31,529 nt of DNA, taken from positions 1 through 31,529 of the forward strand of contig JAVHLO010000002.1 in NCBI GenBank assembly GCA_031082105.1, written 5' to 3'. Both the position numbers and the translations under genes were made by a program. The notes beneath the pieces were generated by a model. It did no database searches, had not been told where the DNA came from, and saw only the letters and a list, made by a program, of their open reading frames with translations. Positions within the stretch are counted from its first letter, which is position 1. Each line of letters opens with the position of its first letter. This document shows, piece by piece, positions 8,250-15,691 of the stretch. This DNA is from Planctomycetota bacterium. Lineage in GTDB: Bacteria > Planctomycetota > MHYJ01 > JACQXL01 > JAVHLO01.

Positions 8250-9176
8250 ATGACTACAACCAAGGACGCCCTGGTCGAATGCGTTCCGAACTTCAGCGAA
8301 GGGCGGAGGCCCGAGGTGGTGCACGAGATCGTTGCCGCGATAGAACGCGTCCGCGGGGTAGCGCTTCTTGATGCCGAGAGCGACCCCGACCACAACAGGA
8401 GCGTTGTGACATTCGCGGGCCCGCCGGACCCGGTTGCGGAGGCGGCGTTCCAGGCGGCGGGCAAGGCGCTTGAGCTCATAGACTTGACCAGGCACAGCGG
8501 CGCGCATCCTCGGATGGGCGCGACGGACGTCGTCCCTTTCGTGCCGATCCGCGGAGTCGAGATTGCCGATTGCGTCGAGCTCGCGGCACGTGTCGGGCGT
8601 CGCATCGCGGAAGAGCTGGCGATCCCCGTATATCTCTACGAATCGGCCGCCACTTCGCCTGAGCGGCGCAGCCTGCCGAAGATACGCGGCGCCGGGTTCG
8701 AAGCAGTGCGCGACGGGCTCGCGAAGGGCACCGCGCCGAGGCCGGATTTCGGACCGGACCGTGTCCATCCCACGGCGGGCGCAGTCGCGATCGGGGCCCG
8801 GTTCTTTCTGATAGCGTACAATGTCTACCTCGCAACCGACTCCACCGCACTGGCAAAGCGCATCGCCAGGAAGCTGCGCGAGTCCGATGGCGGCCTTCCC
8901 GCGGTGAAGGCGCTTGGTATCGCGCCCGGGACGACCGGCTGCGCGCAGGTCACGATGAACCTGACTGACTACCGCAAGACGTCGATCTTCAGGGTGTTCG
9001 ACGAGATCTGGAACCTCGCCGAGGCGGACGGAGTCCGGATCGCGTTCAGTGAGATTGTAGGTCTGGTGCCTGCGCACGCGCTCGCGGGCGACGATCCGGA
9101 GCGGTTGATTCTGCGGGGATTCACGCCCGCGACGCAAGTCCTTGAACGGAAGCTCGAAGGCATGCAACAGCGCTGA
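8250..9176 (+). CDS. ftcD: Glutamate formimidoyltransferase
   Basis: A 308-residue monofunctional formimidoyltransferase. It moves the formimino group from N-formimino-L-glutamate to tetrahydrofolate in histidine breakdown, or runs in the opposite direction in folate salvage. The family signature is clear: LVECVPNFSEGRR at the N-terminus, DHNRSVVTF, and HSGAHPRMGATDVVPFVPI carrying the catalytic His82. The C-terminal subdomain follows, with LGIAPGTTGCAQVTMNLTDY. The length equals the transferase half alone; the cyclodeaminase domain of vertebrate FTCD is absent. The start ATG has GAGAG about 10 nt upstream. No other histidine-utilisation gene (hutH, hutU, hutI) is present in the window. Confidence 0.93.
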   Translation: MTTTKDALVECVPNFSEGRRPEVVHEIVAAIERVRGVALLDAESDPDHNRSVVTFAGPPDPVAEAAFQAAGKALELIDLTRHSGAHPRMGATDVVPFVPIRGVEIADCVELAARVGRRIAEELAIPVYLYESAATSPERRSLPKIRGAGFEAVRDGLAKGTAPRPDFGPDRVHPTAGAVAIGARFFLIAYNVYLATDSTALAKRIARKLRESDGGLPAVKALGIAPGTTGCAQVTMNLTDYRKTSIFRVFDEIWNLAEADGVRIAFSEIVGLVPAHALAGDDPERLILRGFTPATQVLERKLEGMQQR

Positions 9177-9191
9177 CCTTGCCCGGGTTTG

Positions 9192-9240
9192 TAGCAGCGA
9201 CTTCAGTCGCTGATCGTACGAGCGGCCGAAGTCGCTACTA
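9192..9240. repeat. Palindromic repeat TAGCAGCGACTTC..GAAGTCGCTACTA
   Basis: The arms 9192-9211 and 9221-9240 match at about 17 of 20 positions across a 9-nt loop. It starts about 15 nt after the ftcD stop and could fold as an RNA hairpin, but it lacks a U-tract. Confidence 0.7.
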
Positions 9241-9247
9241 GCCAGGT

Positions 9248-9366
9248 TATTCATGATCTGGGAGCGCCCCGACGCGTCGGGGCCGATTTCCCGAAGGAAG
9301 CCGGCAAGGATGCCGGCGCTCCCAGATGCGACACGGTGTCGTCTTCTTGTCTTTGTTCGTGAATAA
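9248..9366. repeat. Nested terminal-inverted-repeat element
   Basis: The outer ends TTATTCATGA (9248-9257) and TCGTGAATAA (9355-9364) are inverted copies with one mismatch. Inside is a perfect 13-bp inverted pair ATCTGGGAGCGCC (9256-9268) and 9315-9327, and within that a perfect 16-bp palindrome CCCCGACGCGTCGGGG (9267-9282). Related end sequences occur at 3982-3996 and 27548-27567. It is non-coding and precedes the repeat-protein gene. Confidence 0.7.
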
Positions 9367-9427
9367 TGCCGGCTAATTCCCCTGGATCCCTGAGTTCCCC
9401 CAGTTCCTCTGTTGCAGAGTTGAGAGT

Positions 9428-11407
9428 ATGAAGCAGTTTGCCAGGTTCCTGTCCCTTGCCGTCCTCGCACTGTCCTGCCTCGCGCTCCTGTTCGGGCCGG
9501 GTGTCTGCCAGGAACCGCAGCCGGCCGGGCCGTATGAGGGGAAGAGCTTCGACGAATGTCTTGACGAGGCGCTCAAGGCGATCAAGTTGACCCGGGCCGA
9601 CCTGGAGTTCGAGAAGCAGTACTCCGACGATCCTTTCCGCGTGCACGCGGTCCGCGAACTATTGCAGCGTCCGGCGGGCGCGCGCGACCGGGCGGAATCG
9701 CTCTGCGCGGCCGTCGAACGGTTCCACCCGGACACGTCCAGACTCATCGGGCTCGGCGTCAACGAGACCGATGTCGCAACGGCGATCGGCGAGGAGCCGA
9801 AGGGCGCGCCGACCTTTCCGGAGATACTCAAGTCGGTCTACGCCAAGGCGGGTGAGTCGCTCGACGCGAAGCGGTTGAAGAAGGCCGAGGACGGGTTCAA
9901 GTCGATCCCGGCCCCGGTCCAGAACGCGCTGACCGATCTCCTTTCGCTGATGTCGGCATCGCTTGGCGAGACGATCGAATCATCGGCGCCGCTCTCCGCG
10001 GAGGAGCATGACCGGCTCGTCAAAGAGCTGCCGCTGGTCCTCGAGATGGGCGGACTCTCTTACGAAACAGCCGCGGCGGATTCTCTCGTGAAGATAATCG
10101 CGAAGGTGTCGCGGTCGCGCCTCTACATGGCCGCGACGGCGCTCGGCTCCGCCGTCGATGCCGCATGTCGGACCTTGAAGACGCTGCCTCAGGACAAGGC
10201 ATGGGGCGCGATTGCGTTTCAATGCGACACGCCGTACGGGCCGATCATCGTGCGCGGCACGGGCGACGATGTCCATCCGCCGATGGAACGGACCCTGCTC
10301 TTGGTCGACCTTGGCGGAAACGACACCTACAACTGCCAGGCGGGCGCGGCGCGCGGAAAGAAATCGCCGCTCTCCGTGCTCATCGACCTTGGCGGTGACG
10401 ACCTGTACCGGGCTTCGGGCCCGTTCGCGCAGGGCGCGGGCCTGCTCGGGATCGGATTCCTTGTCGATGCGGCCGGGAACGACACGTACCTCGGCGGGAG
10501 TTTCTGCCAGGGTTGCGGTATCCTGGGCGTGGGGATGTTGCGCGACACGGCGGGCAGCGACAGATATTTTGGCGACACGTGCGTTCAGGGCGCGGGCGCG
10601 TTCGGCCTGGGGTTGATGCTCGACGGCGCCGGCAATGATGTCTACAACGCCGCGCTCCATTCGCAGGCGTTCGGCGGCCCGGGCGGGTTCGGATTGCTCC
10701 ATGATCTTGCGGGTAACGATCTCTATTCCGCGGGCGGCAAGTACCTCGACGGCGTTCGGTTCCAGGACAGGTTCCTCGCGCTGTCGCAGGGGTGCGGGCT
10801 CGGCATCAAGCCCGTCGCGTCGGGCGGGATCGGGCTTCTGCTCGATTCGGACGGCAACGACGTCTACTCCGCGGACGTCTTTGGCCAGGGGCTGGGGTAC
10901 TGGTTCGGGCTCGGCCTGCTGGTCGACTCGCGCGGGCAGGACACGTACAGCGCGTGCCAATACGCGCAGGGCATGGGAATCCACGGCGGGGTCGGCCTGC
11001 TCATCGAGGGCGACGGCAACGACAAGTACAATTCGAAAGGCTTCGCGCAGGGTTGCGGTCACGACCTTGCGATCGGGATGGTCTTCGACCTGAAGGGCAA
11101 CGACGCGTACTGTTCCTCGGAGATGTCACAGGGGGTCGGAAGCTCGAACGGCATCGGGCTGCTGGCGGACCACGAGGGTCACGACTGCTACGCGTCATCG
11201 GACGACCGGAGCGCGCAGGGGTACGGGAACGCGCGGCGCGATTTCGGCAGCATCGGGATACTGCTCGACATGTCCGGTAGCGATTCATATTCGTCTGCGC
11301 GTGCCGGCTACGGCCGGAACGATTCGCTCTGGACGAAGGCGATGTGGGGCGTCGGGATGGACGTGGAGACGAAGAAGGTCGAGACTGGCGGCGCGGAGAA
11401 CAAGTAG
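9428..11407 (+). CDS. Secreted protein with about 12 GNDxY/QG repeats
   Basis: A 659-residue exported protein I cannot assign to a named family. A signal peptide is clear: KQF, then the hydrophobic FLSLAVLALSCLALLF, then a likely cut near VCQ-EPQ (about residue 28). Residues about 30-285 look helical and charged. Residues about 290-650 hold roughly 12 tandem units of 24-45 residues with consensus (L/V)xDxxGxDxYxxxxxxQGxGxxxGxGL. The Asp/Asn-Asp-x-Tyr part recalls calcium-binding RTX nonapeptides, but the period is longer and Tyr replaces the usual hydrophobe. A calcium-stabilised beta-roll or beta-solenoid on the cell surface is a reasonable inference. GAGAG precedes the ATG. A separate promoter starts just downstream, so it probably forms its own transcript. 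Confidence 0.85.
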   Translation: MKQFARFLSLAVLALSCLALLFGPGVCQEPQPAGPYEGKSFDECLDEALKAIKLTRADLEFEKQYSDDPFRVHAVRELLQRPAGARDRAESLCAAVERFHPDTSRLIGLGVNETDVATAIGEEPKGAPTFPEILKSVYAKAGESLDAKRLKKAEDGFKSIPAPVQNALTDLLSLMSASLGETIESSAPLSAEEHDRLVKELPLVLEMGGLSYETAAADSLVKIIAKVSRSRLYMAATALGSAVDAACRTLKTLPQDKAWGAIAFQCDTPYGPIIVRGTGDDVHPPMERTLLLVDLGGNDTYNCQAGAARGKKSPLSVLIDLGGDDLYRASGPFAQGAGLLGIGFLVDAAGNDTYLGGSFCQGCGILGVGMLRDTAGSDRYFGDTCVQGAGAFGLGLMLDGAGNDVYNAALHSQAFGGPGGFGLLHDLAGNDLYSAGGKYLDGVRFQDRFLALSQGCGLGIKPVASGGIGLLLDSDGNDVYSADVFGQGLGYWFGLGLLVDSRGQDTYSACQYAQGMGIHGGVGLLIEGDGNDKYNSKGFAQGCGHDLAIGMVFDLKGNDAYCSSEMSQGVGSSNGIGLLADHEGHDCYASSDDRSAQGYGNARRDFGSIGILLDMSGSDSYSSARAGYGRNDSLWTKAMWGVGMDVETKKVETGGAENK

Positions 11408-11455
11408 GCTCCTCATTCAGCCGGTTGAGGATTCTCAGCCCTCCCGTCTTCTTCC

Positions 11456-11484
11456 TTGACAACCGCCCGTTTCTGTGGTATCTT
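11456..11484 (+). promoter_or_regulatory. Consensus-like sigma70 promoter for the HEAT/kinase operon
   Basis: TTGACA (11456-11461), a 17-nt spacer, and TATCTT (11479-11484). The predicted start is near 11491, giving a leader of about 50 nt to ATG 11540. A nominal TTG start codon for the downstream frame at 11456 coincides with the -35 box, which argues against that start. Confidence 0.7.
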
Positions 11485-11539
11485 CACCCGAGTACCGTCC
11501 AGGATGCTTTTGTCTCTTCTCAGAGGCCATAGAAGACAG

Positions 11540-12607
11540 ATGCGCCGCGATTTTTCAGCCCTGATCTGCCTCGTGTTGCTTGCTGCGTCGGTCGCATGCC
11601 CGAGGCCGTGTCTCGCGCAAGCGGGCGACCTCCCCGGCGGACCCGGCGAGGTCGAACGCCTCTTTGCCGATGCGTGTGATCCCTCCGGTGGCCCCAACTC
11701 GGAGAAGTCCGTGGGCGCGAAGCGCAGCCTCATCGAGCTCGGTCCAGGCGCGATGGATTGCCTCGTGGCGCACCTCGGCACGCAGGACCCGCGCGAGATC
11801 GCCGTGCTCGAGGACGTCGTGGCCGGCATCGGCGCACCGGCCGTGCCGGCGCTCGCGGGCAGGCTGGAGTTCCCCGACGACCCCGCCGCCGCGCAGGCGG
11901 CGCGGCTTCTCGGGTCGATCGGCAACGGATCGGCCGCCGCAGTCCCGCCACTCTGCGCTCTTGCGACGAGCGGTCGCGCCTGGATTGTGAGGTCGAACGC
12001 GGTCGCCGCGCTCGGCGCGATCGGCGACACTCAGGCCTGCGATACGCTGCTCTCCGTCCTGAGCGACCGGGCCGAACCCGTGCGACGCGAGGCCGCGGTC
12101 GCGCTTGGAAAATTGAAACAGCCGATGTGCGTGAAGCCGCTCATCGGCGCGCTCGCCGACAGGTTCTTCTCGGTCCGGTCCGCCGCGGCCGACGCGCTCG
12201 TGTCGGTCGCGCAGCCGCCCGCGGAACCTCAGCCTGCAACAACGCCCGTCACCCCGACCGCCGGCGGCGGCGCGCCCGAAGCGGCGGCCAATCCGCGCAC
12301 GGAGCTCGCGAAACTGCTCGAGCCGTTCGCCGCACAGGGGGCCGAGCGGACGGGCGAGTTCTCCGAGATCCCGGCGGCACTCGCGGTCGAGACACTCGGC
12401 CGGCTCAGAGAACCGAAATCGGCCGCCCTGCTGCGCAAGTTGCTCGGCTCATCGGACTGGGGGATCAGGGCCGCCGCGGCTGAGGCGCTGGCGCAGGTCG
12501 ATTCGAGTCCGGCCACAAGACAGGCCCTTCAGAAGGCACTCGCGGCCGAAAAACACCATCTCGTGAGACGCAAGCTTGAAGACGCCATCGGCAATTTCCA
12601 GAAGTAG
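11540..12607 (+). CDS. Secreted HEAT-repeat protein
   Basis: A 355-residue protein with a textbook signal peptide from ATG 11540: MRRD, the hydrophobic core ALICLVLLAAS, and a likely cut after CLAQA. The mature part is HEAT/PBS-lyase-like repeats: pairs of Ala/Leu-rich helices such as AVAALGAIGD, AAVALGKLKQ and AAADALVSV, in two blocks (about 50-215 and 265-350). They are separated by a Pro/Ala/Gly/Thr linker near residues 220-245. HEAT scaffolds usually bind other proteins; no enzyme motif is visible. ATG 11504 is a possible alternative start but would bury the signal peptide. The 3' end overlaps the kinase gene by 32 nt, suggesting translational coupling. Confidence 0.85.
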   Translation: MRRDFSALICLVLLAASVACPRPCLAQAGDLPGGPGEVERLFADACDPSGGPNSEKSVGAKRSLIELGPGAMDCLVAHLGTQDPREIAVLEDVVAGIGAPAVPALAGRLEFPDDPAAAQAARLLGSIGNGSAAAVPPLCALATSGRAWIVRSNAVAALGAIGDTQACDTLLSVLSDRAEPVRREAAVALGKLKQPMCVKPLIGALADRFFSVRSAAADALVSVAQPPAEPQPATTPVTPTAGGGAPEAAANPRTELAKLLEPFAAQGAERTGEFSEIPAALAVETLGRLREPKSAALLRKLLGSSDWGIRAAAAEALAQVDSSPATRQALQKALAAEKHHLVRRKLEDAIGNFQK

Positions 12608-14321
12608 CCTGCCCGTCGAGCAGACGCAGGACGAGCTGTTGCTCGGACGCATCGCGGTCGACAACGGCTTCATCACGCGCGAACAGCTCGACGAGTGCGT
12701 CCAAGCCCAGGCCGAAAGCCCCGTACCCATCCCGCTCGGCAAGCTGCTCATCGCGCGCGAATACATTACCCAGAAACAGCTTGACCGGCTCCTCTCGGTC
12801 CAGTCGAAGAGGCTTGACGCGCCGAGCGCCGAGACGAAGAAACCGCTCCGCGAGAGCCTGTTCGGGAAGATAATCCTGCAGAAGGGCTGGGCGACGGAGG
12901 AGCGAGTCAACGAGGCGCTGCGCATCCAGGAGCAGTGCGAGGCGGATGGCAAGGCGCGCCAGCTCGGCGAGATAATGGTCGAGCGCGGCTGGTTGAACAT
13001 CGCGCAGATCAAGGAACTACTCGCCGAGCAGGACAAGGCGATCCTGCGCTGCGAAAAATGCGGGGCGCGCTACAACGTCGCGGGCTACGCGCCCGGCCGC
13101 GTGCTCAAGTGCGTCAAGTGCGAATCGACACTGGTCGTCCCGAGACGGGTCGCCGGCGCCGCCGTCGTCGCCAACCTGCGCAGCGACGGGACCGCGACGG
13201 ACAACCTCGTCGGCCGGACCATCGGCGGGTGCAAGGTGCTCCAGCGGCTCGGCCAGGGCGGGATGGCCACGATCTACAAGGGCATCCACCTCGGGCTCAA
13301 CAAGATCGTTGCCGTGAAGATACTGCCTTCCTCTTCCGCCCAGAGCGGCGAGATGACGGAACGGTTCTTCTACGAGGCCCGCGCCGCCGCCCGGCTCGAA
13401 CACCCCAACATCGTCCAGGTCTTCAACGTCGGCACCGAGAGCGGCATCAGCTTCATTACCATGCAGTACGTCGAGGGCGATACCGTCGCAGAGATGCTGC
13501 GTACACGCGGCGCGCTCCCGCTCGACCTCGCGCTCAAGATCGCGCGTGGGGCCGCGTCGGGGCTCGGCGCCGCACATAACGCGGGGATCATCCACAGGGA
13601 CGTCAAGCCGGACAACATCATGGTCACGAGCCGCGACGAGGTAAAGGTCGCCGACTTCGGGCTCGCACAGGGATACCGCGCCATGGCCGCGGCGCAGGGG
13701 AAGGTCGTCGTCGCCGGTACCCCGCTCTACATGTCGCCCGAACACTGGTCCGGGAAGAGTGTCGATGCCCGCTCGGATATCTATTCGCTCGGCGTGACAC
13801 TCTACAGGATGCTCACGGGCAAATACCCGTTCGATGGCGCCACGCCGCAGATGCTCATGAAACAGCATGTCCGCGATAAGCCGCTCTCGCCGAAGACGCA
13901 TAACCCGGCCATCTCCGACGGACTGAGCGCCATCGTCGGACGGATGATGGCAAAGGCGCAGACCGCGCGATACCAGAACTGCGCGGAGTTCGTCGCCGAC
14001 CTGGACCGGCTTGAGACCGGCGAAGACCCGATCGCGCTCGTCAAGTCAGGCAAGACGGTGATGTGCTCATTCTGCTCGACCGTCAACCCCGCCAACGCAA
14101 GGAAATGCTCGATCTGCGGGGAGTACCTCTTCACCAAGAGCGTCGAGGTCCTCCTGCTTGACGGCGAGTTCCAATGCCCGCGGTGTCGGGCCGTACTCAA
14201 GGAAGGGCAGATGAGGTGCAACGGGTGCGGAACGGTCTTCTGTCGACGCTGTCGGAAAAGAGCCGCCAACGAGACCGGCTATTGTCGCGGCTGCCTCCAG
14301 GCGCTGCAGCCGCCCGGCTAG
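12576..14321 (+). CDS. Soluble Ser/Thr kinase with MshEN-like motifs and four zinc ribbons
   Basis: A 581-residue kinase with an unusual architecture. Residues 22-152 contain four copies of a 24-residue pattern (LGxxL..GxI..xQLxxxLxxQ) beginning near 22, 53, 95 and 129, like two MshEN/GspE-N modules. A CxxC..CxxC ribbon of MJ0042 type follows (Cys159/162/179/182). The kinase domain spans about 215-480: GQGGM loop 226-230, Lys248, HRDVKPDN (340-347), DFG (360-362), GTPLYMSPE, all intact. Three more CxxC pairs-of-pairs close the protein (497/500/511/514, 534/537/548/551, 556/559/570/573). There is no membrane helix, so it should be cytoplasmic. The frame opens at TTG 12576 inside the HEAT gene, and no better start is visible. 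MshEN modules can bind cyclic-di-GMP, but the Arg that starts each motif in binders is missing here, so binding is doubtful. Confidence 0.88.
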   Translation: MKTPSAISRSSLPVEQTQDELLLGRIAVDNGFITREQLDECVQAQAESPVPIPLGKLLIAREYITQKQLDRLLSVQSKRLDAPSAETKKPLRESLFGKIILQKGWATEERVNEALRIQEQCEADGKARQLGEIMVERGWLNIAQIKELLAEQDKAILRCEKCGARYNVAGYAPGRVLKCVKCESTLVVPRRVAGAAVVANLRSDGTATDNLVGRTIGGCKVLQRLGQGGMATIYKGIHLGLNKIVAVKILPSSSAQSGEMTERFFYEARAAARLEHPNIVQVFNVGTESGISFITMQYVEGDTVAEMLRTRGALPLDLALKIARGAASGLGAAHNAGIIHRDVKPDNIMVTSRDEVKVADFGLAQGYRAMAAAQGKVVVAGTPLYMSPEHWSGKSVDARSDIYSLGVTLYRMLTGKYPFDGATPQMLMKQHVRDKPLSPKTHNPAISDGLSAIVGRMMAKAQTARYQNCAEFVADLDRLETGEDPIALVKSGKTVMCSFCSTVNPANARKCSICGEYLFTKSVEVLLLDGEFQCPRCRAVLKEGQMRCNGCGTVFCRRCRKRAANETGYCRGCLQALQPPG

Positions 14322-14352
14322 GCTGCCCCTAGAGCATTTTCAGCCGGGCGGC
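14309..14352. terminator. Possible hairpin at the kinase stop codon
   Basis: The arms GCCGCCCGGCT (14309-14319) and AGCCGGGCGGC (14342-14352) form a perfect 11-bp stem with a 22-nt loop that includes the stop codon. There is no U-tract, so intrinsic termination is uncertain. Confidence 0.35.
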
Positions 14353-14399
14353 AGAGAGCATGTTTCATGATGCGAATGAAACCTCCGTCCGAACGAAAT

Positions 14400-14566
14400 C
14401 CCGAATCCCAACGGCCAAATCCCAACAAAACCGCAACAGCCAAATCTCAACGGCGCTTCAGAGTCAAGACGCCGGTTCTTTTGCCTCGGGAATTCCGCGC
14501 CCGGGCCGAGTCAGCGCGAATTCTGGGTCGCGTTCTCCCAGGCTGAATGGGTTGTTGGGATTTTGT
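14400..14566. repeat. Imperfect inverted-repeat element (AAATCCCAACAA / TTGTTGGGATTT)
   Basis: The left region has several AAATCCCAAC-like words (14404-14452). The right end has GGGTTGTTGGGATTTTG (14549-14565), an inverted match to 14417-14432. A second nested inversion GAATTCCGCGC/GCGCGAATTC lies between. It is non-coding and separates the kinase from the convergent gene at 14596-15060. Confidence 0.55.
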
Positions 14567-14595
14567 CATTTTCCCGGTTGCGAAACTACCCGGGG

Positions 14596-15060
14596 CTAGG
14601 CTGTGTTCTCCTCTTCGAACAGGTTCCCGAACAGGCCTTTCGTGTCCTCCTCGTACAGCTCCTCTTTCGCGAACACGATCCCCGTGTCGGTCTTGCGGAA
14701 CTTGATGATCCATAGGAGGCACTCATCCCTCGATCGGGCCTGCACGAATATCGCGTCGACATGCTCGGGGTGTTCGCTCGGGGGGATCTTCTCGCTGAAG
14801 AGGAACATCGACCGGTCCGCGACGAAGGCCTCCGCGACGATCAAGTAGGCGATGACGTCGAGCTGCTTCACGGTCTCGCGCAGGAACCGGCTGCACGCCT
14901 CCTTCTCCGATGAGTCCTTCATGTTCAGCATCACGGGGTTTACCCTGCCCGAGGTGTCGAAGAGGAACGCGATGGGCAGCACCACCCCGTGCGTCTGCAA
15001 GTTCTCCTTGGCGGTCGCCTTGAACTTCTCCGCCATATCGCGCAGGTCGAAGTCAGTCAT
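14596..15060 (-). CDS. Hypothetical protein, 154 residues
   Basis: I do not recognise this protein. From ATG 15060 it gives a soluble, mixed alpha/beta sequence: an amphipathic N-terminal helix (LRDMAEKFKATAKENL), a hydrophobic strand VVLPIAFLFD, another IAYLIVAEAFVA, a turn with SEHPEHVDAIFVQA, and an acidic C-terminus. There are no signal peptide or membrane helices. The order strand, helix, strand and the EAFVADRS segment look like a real folded domain, not a frame shadow, and the Cys and acidic content differ from the opposite-strand frames. The open frame extends upstream to 15180, but that extension is compositionally odd and partly overlaps a repeat, so I chose the internal ATG. It is convergent with the kinase gene. 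No function is assigned. Confidence 0.6.
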   Translation of the reverse strand: MTDFDLRDMAEKFKATAKENLQTHGVVLPIAFLFDTSGRVNPVMLNMKDSSEKEACSRFLRETVKQLDVIAYLIVAEAFVADRSMFLFSEKIPPSEHPEHVDAIFVQARSRDECLLWIIKFRKTDTGIVFAKEELYEEDTKGLFGNLFEEENTA

Positions 15061-15149
15061 CGGCTGAGTCTCGAAAACGGAGCGGGCTCCGAAGTCCTGA
15101 GCTGCCACAAGAAATACTACAAGGAGACAACTTCCTTTGCCGTCTTTAT

Positions 15150-15298
15150 CAGCACCAAGACACAAAGACACGAAGTTCACAAGACCACGTGGACTGCATG
15201 TGCCGCGTCATCGATCAACATGGTTATTTCTTCTTCTCGTGGGGACAAAGGCGGACAATCCCCTTCCGGTTCCTTTGAGTCTTGAGGCCTTTGTGCTG
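15150..15298. repeat. Inverted-repeat element (CAGCACcAAGAC.. / ..CTTTGTGCTG)
   Basis: The left end, a run of CAAGACACAAAGACACGAAG-like words from 15150, is an imperfect inverted copy of 15272-15298. No coding sequence is seen. The remaining gap to 15691 carries no recognisable gene; it includes the dyad at 15510-15526 and a CTGCTCACTGCTCACT run near 15630. Confidence 0.55.
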
Positions 15299-15691
15299 AA
15301 ACGGCGCAACCATCGAATCCTTTGTTGGACGAAGACTATAGCAGGATGTAACCCGAAAGTCAACATGCCGAATCCTTCCGTGCGCACCCCCTGCGCAGTT
15401 TCTTGTTGATTTGCCGGCCTGAAACGGATAGGATACGCCAAATGAGGGGCCTGTCCTGCCTGGACACCGGGATTCTCCACGGGAAAGGCCGGCAGGCAAC
15501 TCCCCAGACTGTAAATGCCGTTTACATAGTATGCGGTTGGCATGGGATGTGCAGTAGTATGCCGTTGCAGGGCGACTTAGAGCGGTGAGAGGAAGCCGCG
15601 ACCTCCCTCTTTTCGTCCGCTCAATACGCGCTGCTCACTGCTCACTACCCCTTGTGGGGACGTATGCAGGAATCGTTCTGAACCAACGAAC
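15299..15691. other. Gap before the BatA/vWA cluster, no gene seen
   Basis: About 390 bases without a convincing gene. Short open frames are shadow-like. It should contain the promoter of the following cluster, but I find no clear -35/-10 pair. Confidence 0.5.
15510..15526. promoter_or_regulatory. Dyad TGTAAA-N5-TTTACA
   Basis: A perfect 6-bp inverted repeat with a 5-nt centre, about 165 bp before the BatA-type gene. It could be an operator of a dimeric repressor. It is a single occurrence, so tentative. Confidence 0.25.

Noticed and set aside
9980..11062. 360-codon minus-strand open frame
   Set aside because: Antisense to the repeat region; its own periodicity only mirrors the GNDxY repeats.
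14309..14352. Strong intrinsic terminator
   Set aside because: Perfect stem but no U-tract and a long loop; kept only as a weak hairpin call.
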